DNA of 64,000 nt. It comes from Chryseolinea lacunae (GTDB taxonomy: Bacteria > Bacteroidota > Bacteroidia > Cytophagales > Cyclobacteriaceae). Each line of letters begins with the position of its first letter. Positions within the stretch are counted from its first letter, which is position 1. The position numbers and the translations under genes are program-made. Below the pieces are notes generated by a model that was not told the origin of the DNA, did not search any database, and worked only from the letters and a program-made list of their open reading frames with translations. Of this stretch, positions 36,693-44,632 are shown one piece after another. The stretch is taken from positions 62,001-126,000 of the forward strand of contig NZ_JAERRB010000016.1 of the NCBI RefSeq assembly GCF_016735595.1, in the 5' to 3' direction.

Positions 36693-37022
36693 TTAAAGGA
36701 TTGTTGTGTTGTTGGTGGACGTTTTTGCTGAGCCGGTCCATTGGTAGTTGACGATTTCTATTTTTTTTCTGGTGTCGGTCGACACGGAGTGCTCAAGGAT
36801 TTTCGTAGTGGATAACAGACCACATTTTTCATACAGACCCAATGTGCGCCGGGCTACAACGACGTTGATTTTTGTTCGCCATCGTAGCGACGACATAAGA
36901 TGATCGATGGTGAAAGGCTCTTTGAATTTGAGGATGCTTTGTAAGCAAAGGATGCGTATGGGTGTGGCGCGTATTTTTTTACTCGTCAGTATTTCGTGTG
37001 GTACTAGCAGGTTTGTTTTCAT
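36693..37022 (-). CDS. Small Fur-like winged-helix protein lacking the metal/dimerisation domain
   Basis: A 109-residue protein. The segment KKIRATPIRILCLQSILKFK, then PFTIDHLMSSL and INVVVARRTLGLYEKCGLL follows the Fur N-terminal pattern (R-x-T-x-x-R, x-T-x-x-x-L, x-x-V-x-R-x-L-x-x-x-x-x-x-G-L). After the wing the protein ends in a polar tail, so the C-terminal Fur dimerisation domain with its His/Cys ligands is missing. It is either a stand-alone winged-helix regulator or a truncated Fur relative. It lies in the same direction as the NUMOD gene and downstream of the HU-SPOR gene. Confidence 0.6.
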   Translation of the reverse strand: MKTNLLVPHEILTSKKIRATPIRILCLQSILKFKEPFTIDHLMSSLRWRTKINVVVARRTLGLYEKCGLLSTTKILEHSVSTDTRKKIEIVNYQWTGSAKTSTNNTTIL

Positions 37023-37050
37023 AGACAGACTGTTGTTGTGCGGTGTTTTT

Positions 37051-38073
37051 TTAGAATTTGTTTATCCAGGCTTCCGGATAGGACGACCGCAGTTGCATGT
37101 ATTTTTCCTGGATGCTGTCGGCGCTCACGTGACTTCCATATCCCACGAAGAAGAAGCCGCCACGAAACCCAATCTTGCGTACATCGTGCCCCAGAGCTTG
37201 TTGTGTTTCCACGAATTGATTTGCATTTGTTTCTTGTGTGAAGGAGCCAACAACGATGTGGTAGCCTGAAATATGTTCTTCAGAGGGCACAGTCGGTCGC
37301 GCAGTTTCCTCCGGAGCCGCCGCTGGGCTCGAAGCTGTTTCAGGCATTGGTTCAGGTAACTTTTGCTCGGCTGTTGTATTCGGAACAATATCAGCGGAGT
37401 CAGGAGAAAACACATGCATCGTTCCGGCGGTGACGGATTCATGTGTGACTTTGGGTGGCGTTATGTTGGTTCGCAGGATGAGGATGAGTGCTATGGAAGA
37501 CAGCAAAAAGAGCAGCGTTGGCTTTTTGATTTTGGAGGAAGAAAGAAATTGTTTCGTCTTATCTTCTGGCGCAGGAGGAAGCACCTGTTGCGGAGCCAGT
37601 TCGTCACTCACTACGAAGTGTGGCGTAGCCGGTTTGGTATAGTCCGTTTCGAGATAAGGTGAATTGTCGTCCGGGGTTTCGCGCTCATAATGTTGATAAG
37701 AAACATCGGTGGGGTTCACCACAATGGTTGGAGAAGGGATGGGCGATCTCAACATGAAGTCCTTCTCAGACATTAGTTCCAGGCGGTTTTCAACAAGGCA
37801 GAACACGCCGATGTCGTCTATCTGAAATTTTCCATGCGTATGTACCCCTTGTTGAAGGTCGCTGATGAATTGGTCAATCAGCTGTTGCGCTTCCTCATGC
37901 GAGAGCATTTCCACCCGTGTGAGGTGATGAAGCAACAGTCCATCGTCATATTTAATAAACTGGTTGAAGAACAGCGCCTGAGAAAAGTCGTGCTGTCTGA
38001 TGATAGCACCTAACGCAGGGATGTTGACCCGGCTGTTGTGTTTCAATAGTGAACGAAGAGCGTGAGTGATCAT
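37051..38073 (-). CDS. HU(CCDC81-like)-transmembrane-SPOR protein
   Basis: A 340-residue inner-membrane protein typical of Bacteroidota. Residues 1-110 form a CCDC81-like HU module pair (LRSLLKHNSRVNIPALGAII and GVHTHGKFQIDDIGVFCLVE), one helix at about 185-201 (LLFLLSSIALILILRT) crosses the membrane, a Pro/Glu-rich periplasmic linker follows, and a SPOR domain at about 268-340 (YHIVVGSFTQETNANQFVE) binds denuded peptidoglycan at division sites. It may tie a cytoplasmic DNA- or protein-binding head to the division septum. The role is inference from domains. Confidence 0.85.
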   Translation of the reverse strand: MITHALRSLLKHNSRVNIPALGAIIRQHDFSQALFFNQFIKYDDGLLLHHLTRVEMLSHEEAQQLIDQFISDLQQGVHTHGKFQIDDIGVFCLVENRLELMSEKDFMLRSPIPSPTIVVNPTDVSYQHYERETPDDNSPYLETDYTKPATPHFVVSDELAPQQVLPPAPEDKTKQFLSSSKIKKPTLLFLLSSIALILILRTNITPPKVTHESVTAGTMHVFSPDSADIVPNTTAEQKLPEPMPETASSPAAAPEETARPTVPSEEHISGYHIVVGSFTQETNANQFVETQQALGHDVRKIGFRGGFFFVGYGSHVSADSIQEKYMQLRSSYPEAWINKF

Positions 38074-38289
38074 ATTTTTTTATGACCCCCTTCTCAAATG
38101 AGAAGCCAAAGAAAACATTCGAATTTTCGCTGCAAATCAACTTTTGTTTTTTCGAGCCAACGATATTTCGTCGGCTCGTCGTTTTTTCGTTGGCTCTGGG
38201 GGCGCATGCTTTTGTGTCGGAAAAAGTAACCACACGTTCTGAAAACCACAGAATAGAGGGGGAGGCATAGTCGTGCCAAGTGGCCGAGA

Positions 38290-38929
38290 TTGTTGCTTGA
38301 TGTGACGGATTACTTTGGTCCTTGGAGCGCTTTCAAGGGGCAAACAGGCGTGGATGCGGGAGTGCTTTCTCTACCTCAAAAGGACACTTGTATTTTCAAC
38401 GATCAGCTGAATCATTCTGATATGCAGATTTCCGTTCTGGATTCTACCGGGTCGTTTAGGATGTCGGGTAGCCGGTATAACGAATCTTATGATGATATAG
38501 TGGAAGAAGCTAACGCGATAGGAACGGGTAATGCTGCCTGGCCGACCTGTATGCCAATTCGGTTCGCCTATTTCAAAACGATATTCGTGCCTACCTCGAA
38601 GCGCACATTGCATACGATGGTGCGGATCGCGATACTGCTGAATGGCGGCTTTGGTTGCTTACGTTATGTCAGGCTCATCAACCCGGATAGAAGCAGGTCT
38701 GCGGTGATTGATCTCAGCAGTTCTAGGAAGTAGCAATTTGTCTGCTGCTGGCCGCCCGGCGTGTGTTCGTTCTCCAGAATCGATTTGCCAGCTTTCGTTG
38801 GCTGAGTTTGATGTAATGATGGACATCGTCCCTTATCAAGGAATGCTAGCGACCTTCCGGCAACGTTATTTCAAAAAAGTTTATGCAAAAATATTACTCC
38901 GCAGTGGCTTGCTTCGTTACAGTGGGTAA
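38290..38929 (+). pseudogene. Probable decayed coding region (several frames)
   Basis: No intact gene fits this 640-bp stretch, but protein-like fragments occur in succession in all three plus-strand frames: SYDDIVEEANAIGTGNA in the first, then LADLYANSVRLFQND and AYLEAHIAYDGADRD up to a stop at about 38682 in another, and LSLAEFDVMMDIVPYQGML to a stop at 38929 in the third. This pattern suggests a gene broken by frameshifts, ending just before the small winged-helix gene. A 147-codon frame over the first part exists but looks unlike a protein in its second half. Origin unknown. Confidence 0.35.
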
Positions 38930-38941
38930 TTTTGGAGCTTT

Positions 38942-39310
38942 ATGGAGAATACAAGTAAGCGGGAAGAAGTGTTTCGCACACTTCGAGCCGATAGGAGAGA
39001 GGGCGTGTTGTTGGTGAAAGAGGAGTATGATGCACTCAGTTCCTTTATCCTGTCGACCATCGAAAAAGCGGAAGGCTTGTCGTTACACGACCTGCTGGAG
39101 AAGGCTCATCAGGAAATTGGGAGCCGATTGGAGGGTGACCTGGCCTGGAAAATTTTACAGGTGAAGATGGACCTTGAGGCCCGGGGCTTTTTGGAAATAG
39201 TGACACCTACGCGAAAGCGTCACGCGTTCACCATCAAGCTTACCCGCCAGGGACTTTCAAAGATCCGTTACGAAAATCAAGTGGCCGAGTGGGCTGTCAA
39301 TGATCTGTGA
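38942..39310 (+). CDS. Small putative winged-helix protein, paralogue of the protein at 32004-32360
   Basis: A 122-residue protein of no recognised family. LSSFILSTIEKAEGLSLHDL, LLEKAHQEIG, WKILQVKMDLEARGFLEIV and a basic wing-like tail (PTRKRHAFTIKLTRQGL) suggest a winged-helix fold. It aligns end to end with the 118-residue protein upstream, sharing the E-x-R-G-hydrophobic-L motif after the putative recognition helix. It starts 12 bp after the decayed coding stretch and is convergent with the thioredoxin gene. Function unknown. Confidence 0.62.
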   Translation: MENTSKREEVFRTLRADRREGVLLVKEEYDALSSFILSTIEKAEGLSLHDLLEKAHQEIGSRLEGDLAWKILQVKMDLEARGFLEIVTPTRKRHAFTIKLTRQGLSKIRYENQVAEWAVNDL

Positions 39311-39324
39311 TGCATTCCGGATCA

Positions 39325-39930
39325 TTATAACGTTTCCAGAAATTTTTTGAATTTTGGAGTGTCGAAGTTGGTTGTGCCGGTTTCTTTGGTCACGATTTTT
39401 CCTTCTGCATTCACCACTAGCGTGGTGGGAATGGATGGCACTTGCAACGGCTTGGGCAAATAGCCCGAGGGTACGAACACGGGAAACGAGTAGCCTTTGT
39501 CGTTTACGAAATTCACTACTTTCGAAAAATGTTCGCTCTTGTCCAGCGACAACATCACGAATACAACTTTATCGTTGTCCTTCATTTTTTTATAGAGCTC
39601 GTCTATAGCCGGCATTTCTACGCGGCACGGCCCGCACCAGGTGGCCCAAAGATTTAGGAATATGGTTTTGCCTTTGAATTGGTTGAAGTCAATGATGTTT
39701 CCATGGAGGTCTCTCACCTTAAAATCATAGTCGAACGTTTTCGCGACTGCCGGGGCTTCCGTGCGGGCATCGAGGGCGCCGGTTTTCAGGAGGGCGCTGC
39801 CCGTCACGAACGAAATGCCGGATAGGGCACCAGTGAACCGCAATAACAGGAACAAGGCTGCAAAAGTGACCCAGGGACGTATCGTACGCCAGATTTTTAG
39901 TAGATTTTCTTTTCCAGGTAAGTTCTTCAT
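39325..39930 (-). CDS. TlpA/ResA-like membrane-anchored thiol-disulfide oxidoreductase
   Basis: The 201-residue protein has an N-terminal anchor helix (about 20-45, WVTFAALFLLLRFTG) and a periplasmic thioredoxin fold starting DFKVRDLHGNIIDFNQFKGK. The redox motif is WATWCGPC with Cys99 and Cys102, and the cis-proline loop is VPSIPTTLVV. Such proteins reduce or maintain thiols in the envelope, often for cytochrome maturation; no cytochrome gene lies beside it. Convergent with the small winged-helix gene, divergent from a large secreted coiled-coil protein. Confidence 0.9.
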   Translation of the reverse strand: MKNLPGKENLLKIWRTIRPWVTFAALFLLLRFTGALSGISFVTGSALLKTGALDARTEAPAVAKTFDYDFKVRDLHGNIIDFNQFKGKTIFLNLWATWCGPCRVEMPAIDELYKKMKDNDKVVFVMLSLDKSEHFSKVVNFVNDKGYSFPVFVPSGYLPKPLQVPSIPTTLVVNAEGKIVTKETGTTNFDTPKFKKFLETL

Positions 39931-40005
39931 AGCGATAGGTGTAGTAATCGGTTCTCCAAATCTCTATATTTTGATTAATTTCGAAAGATAATATCGGCTT
40001 TAATC

Positions 40006-41790
40006 ATGACAAAAGTAGCGTTCATCAAGTTCCTCGTCCTCCTGCTTTTTGCTTCGTCGGCCTATGGCCAGAAGGTGAAATACAAAGACATATGGGGGCT
40101 TTTGAACACCAAACAGTATGAAGCCGCTGAACCGTTTTTGAAAACGTATCTAAAAGAGAATAGCGACAATCCCAACGCCCAGCTCTATATGGGCATCATT
40201 TTCCAGGAGAAGTCTGCCAAAGACGACGTACTAAAGCAAACCCGTCGGGCTATTTCCGATATGGACTCGGCCATCTTGTATTATGACCGGGCCTATAAAT
40301 CGATCACCGAAAAAGAGGTGAAACGCAACGACGAATACTATCAGGCCTATAACCGTCGCGATTTGCGGACGGGCGAGTTTGGCGTGAAACTTTCCGACAT
40401 TCAATATGACCTGGAGAAAAAGATGGAAGGTCTCCGTGAGCGTATCGACCGGGTGAAGATGGTGAAGTATTACTTTGCCTTAGCAGATAGTCTATACAAA
40501 AAATCCAACGCCCTTTTCAAAACCATTCAGGCCAGTGTGCCCAGCGAAAAAGCGTTCTATCTGCGGGCGAACGAAAACACTGTGAAGAACCTTACGACTC
40601 TCGGTGTGCGTTTCGATTCGTGCATGAAGGCCTTCGATAACTATAAATCCAGCACCACGACCATTGGTCGCACAGGCTATAATCAAACGCTGGCGCTGCG
40701 CGACATTCAGGACTTTAAAAAAGATGGTGCAGCGCTCAGCAACTTCTTCCAGGACGATTTGCAGGTGTGGGATTATCGCAAGTTTGCCGACCGGGCAAAG
40801 GTGGCGATCGAGAAAGAGATTATTCCGATGCGCGATCACCTTGTGGCGTATGACATTGAGATCAACAAGCTGCGCGAAAAACTCAATCACGATTCCGTTT
40901 CCGTGAAGAATGACCTGACGTCGCTCATCGATAAACTGTTGATGGAGCAATTGAAGAAGTATGACACGGAACCCTTGCCGATGGATGTGTTCACGTTGAA
41001 AATTTCTGATCTCGAATACCGCTCGGCGTTGCTGGAAAACAAACCTGTGCGCGACTCAAGCGATGTGCATTTCCGCATCAAACTGTTGTCGAAAGAATTG
41101 AAGTATGCGAACCGTCTCGACAGCATGAGCACAAAGCTGAGCAGCGACGATGTGGACAAGCGTGCAGAAGACTATGATATGTTTGTGAAAAATACCTACA
41201 ACAACATGCAGGTGCTGAAGAGCTATGTGAAGGCGTTGAAGGAATACTCAGAACGCGAAAAGAAAAAGAAAGAGAATCAACTTGCCCGGGCGCAGGCCGC
41301 ATTGCAGTGGATTGTGGTGGGCACCGATTCTATTCCCGCGGTGGCAGCGTTAACGTGCGAACGTTTCAAACCACTGGTCATCCAAGACGAGAAGTTCACG
41401 TCGGGATTGCAATATGCCGACTCCTTGAACCCGACCGGATATTTTTATACCATTCGGCCGTCGCGTGTTCCGGACGTGAAGGTTACGTTCCCGGTTGATA
41501 AGCCCAGCTTCAAACTGGCGCGCCTTGGCACCAGCAAAGCGCTCACCTATTCGGATGCCAATGGACAAATTTACTTCGTGCTGATGTTTGCCGAACGTCC
41601 TTCAAAAGAAGGAAAGCATGCGGTGACGCTCGCGAAGATCTATCGTTCGGATGGATTGGCCTGGAGCATGAACTATCAGCTCGGTTATGTGCCAAAAGAA
41701 ATTCTCTTCAAAGCAGACGGTGGTGAAGTGACCATCAAAGGAGAGTCACAGCAAAACACCGTAGATAAGAACGGGAAGCTTTTGAAATAA
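40006..41790 (+). CDS. Secreted helical protein of unknown function with N-terminal TPR
   Basis: A 594-residue protein with a signal peptide (FIKFLVLLLFASSAYGQ, cleavage about 21). The first 60 residues resemble a TPR unit (LLNTKQYEAAEPFLKTYLKEN). A long stretch to about 440 is rich in heptad-like helices (for example KEYSEREKKKKENQLARAQA). The last 150 residues look beta-rich (FKLARLGTSKALTYSDANGQIYFVLMF), perhaps a small beta-sandwich. It is likely a periplasmic or outer-membrane-associated scaffold. I recognise no named family. Confidence 0.7.
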   Translation: MTKVAFIKFLVLLLFASSAYGQKVKYKDIWGLLNTKQYEAAEPFLKTYLKENSDNPNAQLYMGIIFQEKSAKDDVLKQTRRAISDMDSAILYYDRAYKSITEKEVKRNDEYYQAYNRRDLRTGEFGVKLSDIQYDLEKKMEGLRERIDRVKMVKYYFALADSLYKKSNALFKTIQASVPSEKAFYLRANENTVKNLTTLGVRFDSCMKAFDNYKSSTTTIGRTGYNQTLALRDIQDFKKDGAALSNFFQDDLQVWDYRKFADRAKVAIEKEIIPMRDHLVAYDIEINKLREKLNHDSVSVKNDLTSLIDKLLMEQLKKYDTEPLPMDVFTLKISDLEYRSALLENKPVRDSSDVHFRIKLLSKELKYANRLDSMSTKLSSDDVDKRAEDYDMFVKNTYNNMQVLKSYVKALKEYSEREKKKKENQLARAQAALQWIVVGTDSIPAVAALTCERFKPLVIQDEKFTSGLQYADSLNPTGYFYTIRPSRVPDVKVTFPVDKPSFKLARLGTSKALTYSDANGQIYFVLMFAERPSKEGKHAVTLAKIYRSDGLAWSMNYQLGYVPKEILFKADGGEVTIKGESQQNTVDKNGKLLK

Positions 41791-41810
41791 TAAGATGTTA
41801 ACAGGGGGGA

Positions 41811-42263
41811 TTAGTTGCCGCCTACCAATTTTCTCCAATCCGTGAAGCGCATATCGATGCGTGTCTTCATCTTTTCGTAGTTCTCCCAGCTATCGGTCAC
41901 GTGGTAGATGGAGGGTAGTGTTCTAACGAGAATTTCGTCGTAGTCGCTGCGGTATAGTCCACCGCCATAGTAATAATAGGTAAACATGTTACCCTGGCGG
42001 CTGAAGAGTTCGAAGCCGAGATATCCGTCCCAGATTTCGCTGAGGATCGTACATGAAATTTCCCGACGTTTGAAACGGAAGATCTGATTGGAGGCTTCGT
42101 CTTCGAAGTATTCTGAGTAAAGTCCGGTATCAATGATCCAACCGAGATACATGCCGATGTGTACATAGGCTTGTTCGATGGGTAATGAGTCGGGGAAGTT
42201 TCCAAGAAAGTGGCTCTTCGCGTTATCGTAGATGGTCTTTTGGATATCCGCTTTTCTTTCCAT
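41811..42263 (-). CDS. Hypothetical protein (150 aa, soluble)
   Basis: A 150-residue cytosolic protein without signal peptide. Aromatic-rich motifs IEQAYVHIGMYLGWIIDTGL, SEIWDGYLGFELF and MFTYYYYGGGLYRSDY stand out. The G-M-Y-L-G-W-I-I motif recurs in small uncharacterised proteins that are often found beside contact-dependent toxin or immunity genes, from memory and unverified. No toxin is seen here: the upstream neighbour is the SpmA-SpmB fusion and the downstream one a convergent scaffold protein. Function unknown. Confidence 0.65.
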   Translation of the reverse strand: MERKADIQKTIYDNAKSHFLGNFPDSLPIEQAYVHIGMYLGWIIDTGLYSEYFEDEASNQIFRFKRREISCTILSEIWDGYLGFELFSRQGNMFTYYYYGGGLYRSDYDEILVRTLPSIYHVTDSWENYEKMKTRIDMRFTDWRKLVGGN

Positions 42264-42319
42264 ATAACAATGTTAAACGTCCAGGTTCAGTTAAACAAAT
42301 AAATGTATCATTTTATATC

Positions 42320-43552
42320 TTAATGAAAGAACATGTAACCAACGAAAATTGCAGCTATTATCCCTCCTAAGTCAGCGATTAGTCCGGCAGTGAGTGCATA
42401 CCTCGTTTTTCGCACATTTACGGACCCAAAGTACACGGCCAGGATATAGAATGTGGTTTCGGCACAGCCCCTGAAAATGCTGCTGAGGTTAGCGGCAAAC
42501 GAGTCGGGGCCAAAGGTCTTGGAAATCTCGATCATCATGCCCCGGGCACTTTGCCCACTCATGGGCTTCAGGAAGGCAACAGGCAATGCTTCCACAAAGT
42601 CAGTATTAACGCCAATCAACCCAAAGCCCCAGGCAATGCCTTGAATGATGTAGTCGAGCGCTCCTGAAGAACGGAAGAATCCGATGCCCACCAACATGGC
42701 AATGAGAAAGGGAATGATCTTGATCGACGTCGTGAATCCTTCTTTTGCGCCCTCCACAAATGTCTCAAACAAGGGGATGCGTCTTCGCAACCCCAACGCC
42801 AAAAAGGAGACGATAACGGTGGTGATGATCACGCTCGTGATCAATGTGGACTGCTCCTGTAGCTGCACTTGCGACAAAGAAGCAAAGTACCATACCGCCA
42901 ACAGCACAATACCACCGAGGCCAACGAGATAGCTGAGCAGTACCTTGTCGAGCAGGTTTATTTTTTGACGCGCACAGAGGTAGATCAGGCCCACAATGGT
43001 GGAGCAGAATGTTGCAATGAGCGTGGGAATGAAAATGCTTGTGGGGTTCACAGAGCCCAGCGTGGTGCGATCTGCAATGATGGCAAGTGGAATAACGGTA
43101 AGTCCCGAAGTGTTGAGCACCAGGAACATGATTTGTGCATTCGAAGCCGTGTCTTCGCTGGGGTTGATTTCCTGCAGTTCTTTCATGGCCTTCAACCCCA
43201 GCGGCGTGGCGGCGTTGTCGAGACCGAGGATGTTGGCGCTGAAGTTCATGATGATGGATCCCGCCGCCGGATGACCTTTGGGAATTTCGGGGAATAACCT
43301 GGAGAAGAATGGCCCAACCAGTCGCGATAGAATGGGGATCACCCCACCGCGTTCGCCGATCTTCATCAGCCCCAGCCATAACGACATCACACCGGTGAGC
43401 GAGATGGAGATTTCGAAGCCGGTCCTGGCCATTTCGAAGGTGGACTGCAGAAGTTTTGGAAACACTTCCACATCCTGAAACACAACCAGCTTCACAATGG
43501 CCACCACAAAGGCGATGAGGAAGAATGAAACCCAGATGTAGTTTAGAATCAT
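42320..43552 (-). CDS. SpmA-SpmB fusion, nucleoside-recognition (Gate) membrane protein
   Basis: The 410-residue membrane protein joins two modules that Bacillus encodes separately as SpmA and SpmB. The N-half (about 1-210) has GFEISISLTGVMSLWLGLMK, GHPAAGSIIMNFSANILGLDNAATPLG and NTSGLTVIPLAIIADR; the C-half (about 245-410) has TFVEGAKEGFTTSIKIIPFL, PVAFLKPMSGQSARGMM and FRGCAETTFYILAVYFGSV. Both carry the Gate-domain half-helices with conserved Asn/Gly. In Bacillus they take part in spore dehydration; this organism shows no sporulation genes here, so a transport role is likelier. It follows rsmE in a probable operon. Confidence 0.9.
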   Translation of the reverse strand: MILNYIWVSFFLIAFVVAIVKLVVFQDVEVFPKLLQSTFEMARTGFEISISLTGVMSLWLGLMKIGERGGVIPILSRLVGPFFSRLFPEIPKGHPAAGSIIMNFSANILGLDNAATPLGLKAMKELQEINPSEDTASNAQIMFLVLNTSGLTVIPLAIIADRTTLGSVNPTSIFIPTLIATFCSTIVGLIYLCARQKINLLDKVLLSYLVGLGGIVLLAVWYFASLSQVQLQEQSTLITSVIITTVIVSFLALGLRRRIPLFETFVEGAKEGFTTSIKIIPFLIAMLVGIGFFRSSGALDYIIQGIAWGFGLIGVNTDFVEALPVAFLKPMSGQSARGMMIEISKTFGPDSFAANLSSIFRGCAETTFYILAVYFGSVNVRKTRYALTAGLIADLGGIIAAIFVGYMFFH

Positions 43553-43575
43553 GGCGTGCTCGTTTAAAAAATCAC

Positions 43576-44274
43576 TTATGTGTTAATGAGGTTCAGCGTG
43601 TGGCAGGCAACGATGCCCGCAGTCTCTGTGCGAAGACGGCTGGGGCCGAGGTTCACTTTCTGAAATCCTTTTTGCAGACACACGTCCAGCTCTTCTTTCG
43701 AGAAATCGCCTTCCGGGCCAATCAGCACCACGTAGTTGTTGTGGGGCTTCGCGGCCTGTTGCAGGTGAATAGGATTAGTGTGGTCGACATAGGCGATGAA
43801 CTTCGCGGCGTCGTCCACGCCGTTCAGAAAGTTTTGCAAAGTAGTCAAACCCGATAGCTTTGGCAGGGTCGCTTTCACGGATTGCTTCATGGCACTGACA
43901 GAAAGCTTTTCGAGGCGTTCAACTTTCAGGTGTGTGCGTTCGGTATGATCGCATTCCACGAAAGTGATGGCATCCACACCGATCTCCACAGCCTTCTCCA
44001 CAAACCATTCGATACGGTCGGGATTTTTTGTGGGCGAAATGGCGATGTGGAGGTGAAAGTCTTTTTGAGGCGCAGCTGTTTTTTCAACCACGTTGAACAG
44101 GCAGCGTTGTGGATTGGGTTGGGTGATGGTGGCGGCGTAGAAAAAGCCCAGGCCGTCGGTGAGGCGAATGGTGTCGCCTTGCTTTTTGCGCAGCACTTTT
44201 GTGCAGTGCTTCGACTCGTCGGGATCGAGGTAGTAGATCCCTTCTTGGAGCAGGGGTTGATAGAACAGGTTCAC
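43576..44274 (-). CDS. rsmE: 16S rRNA (uracil(1498)-N(3))-methyltransferase
   Basis: A SPOUT-fold methyltransferase of 232 residues that methylates U1498 of 16S rRNA. It starts with a GTG giving MNLFYQPLLQEGIYYLDPDES. Conserved elements are H-C-x-K-V-L-R near 23-29, EKAVEIGVDAITF with the following DHTERTHLK and SAMKQSVKATLP, and the SAM-binding knot LIGPEGDFSKEEL and LGPSRLRTETAGI. The length is standard. Only 4 bp separate it from the acyl-CoA-binding protein gene upstream. Confidence 0.93.
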   Translation of the reverse strand: MNLFYQPLLQEGIYYLDPDESKHCTKVLRKKQGDTIRLTDGLGFFYAATITQPNPQRCLFNVVEKTAAPQKDFHLHIAISPTKNPDRIEWFVEKAVEIGVDAITFVECDHTERTHLKVERLEKLSVSAMKQSVKATLPKLSGLTTLQNFLNGVDDAAKFIAYVDHTNPIHLQQAAKPHNNYVVLIGPEGDFSKEELDVCLQKGFQKVNLGPSRLRTETAGIVACHTLNLINT

Positions 44275-44278
44275 GCGA

Positions 44279-44539
44279 TCACGCGTAGCGTTGGTGGAGT
44301 GTGTCGACCAGGGTCACATATTCCTGCATGGCTTGTTCTTTGGTCTTGCCCTTCAGTTCTTCCCAGGCGTCGAATTTTGCAATGGCTTTGAAATCAAATC
44401 CTCCCGGGCGGTCGCCGGTGGCATCGCCTTCTGTGGCTTGTTTAAAGAGCCCGTAGAGTTGGAGCAGTTCTTCGTTTGTGGGGCGTTTGGTAAATGCTTT
44501 CGAGCGGTCTACGGCGGTGGCAAAGAGTTGAGCGTCCAT
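44279..44539 (-). CDS. Acyl-CoA-binding protein (ACBP)
   Basis: The 86-residue protein is a whole ACBP four-helix bundle, a family common in eukaryotes and patchy in bacteria. The motif LLQLYGLFKQATEGDATGDR then GGFDFKAIAKFDAWEELKGK matches the family signature, including the Tyr and Lys residues that contact the CoA. It buffers long-chain acyl-CoA in the cytosol. It sits between gltA and rsmE on the same strand; the gltA terminator lies between it and gltA. Confidence 0.92.
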   Translation of the reverse strand: MDAQLFATAVDRSKAFTKRPTNEELLQLYGLFKQATEGDATGDRPGGFDFKAIAKFDAWEELKGKTKEQAMQEYVTLVDTLHQRYA

Positions 44540-44581
44540 GAGGGTTGAGGGTTTAGGAGGGAGCAGTGTGTTTGAAAATAA

Positions 44582-44622
44582 AAACCGCTACCGTCAGGAA
44601 GTCCTGCAGCCGGTAGCGGTTT
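44582..44622 (-). terminator. Terminator after gltA
   Basis: Perfect stem AAACCGCTACCG/CGGTAGCGGTTT with a 17-nt loop; on the minus strand it is followed by TTTTATTTTC. Confidence 0.8.
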
Positions 44623-44632
44623 GAAAGTATGA

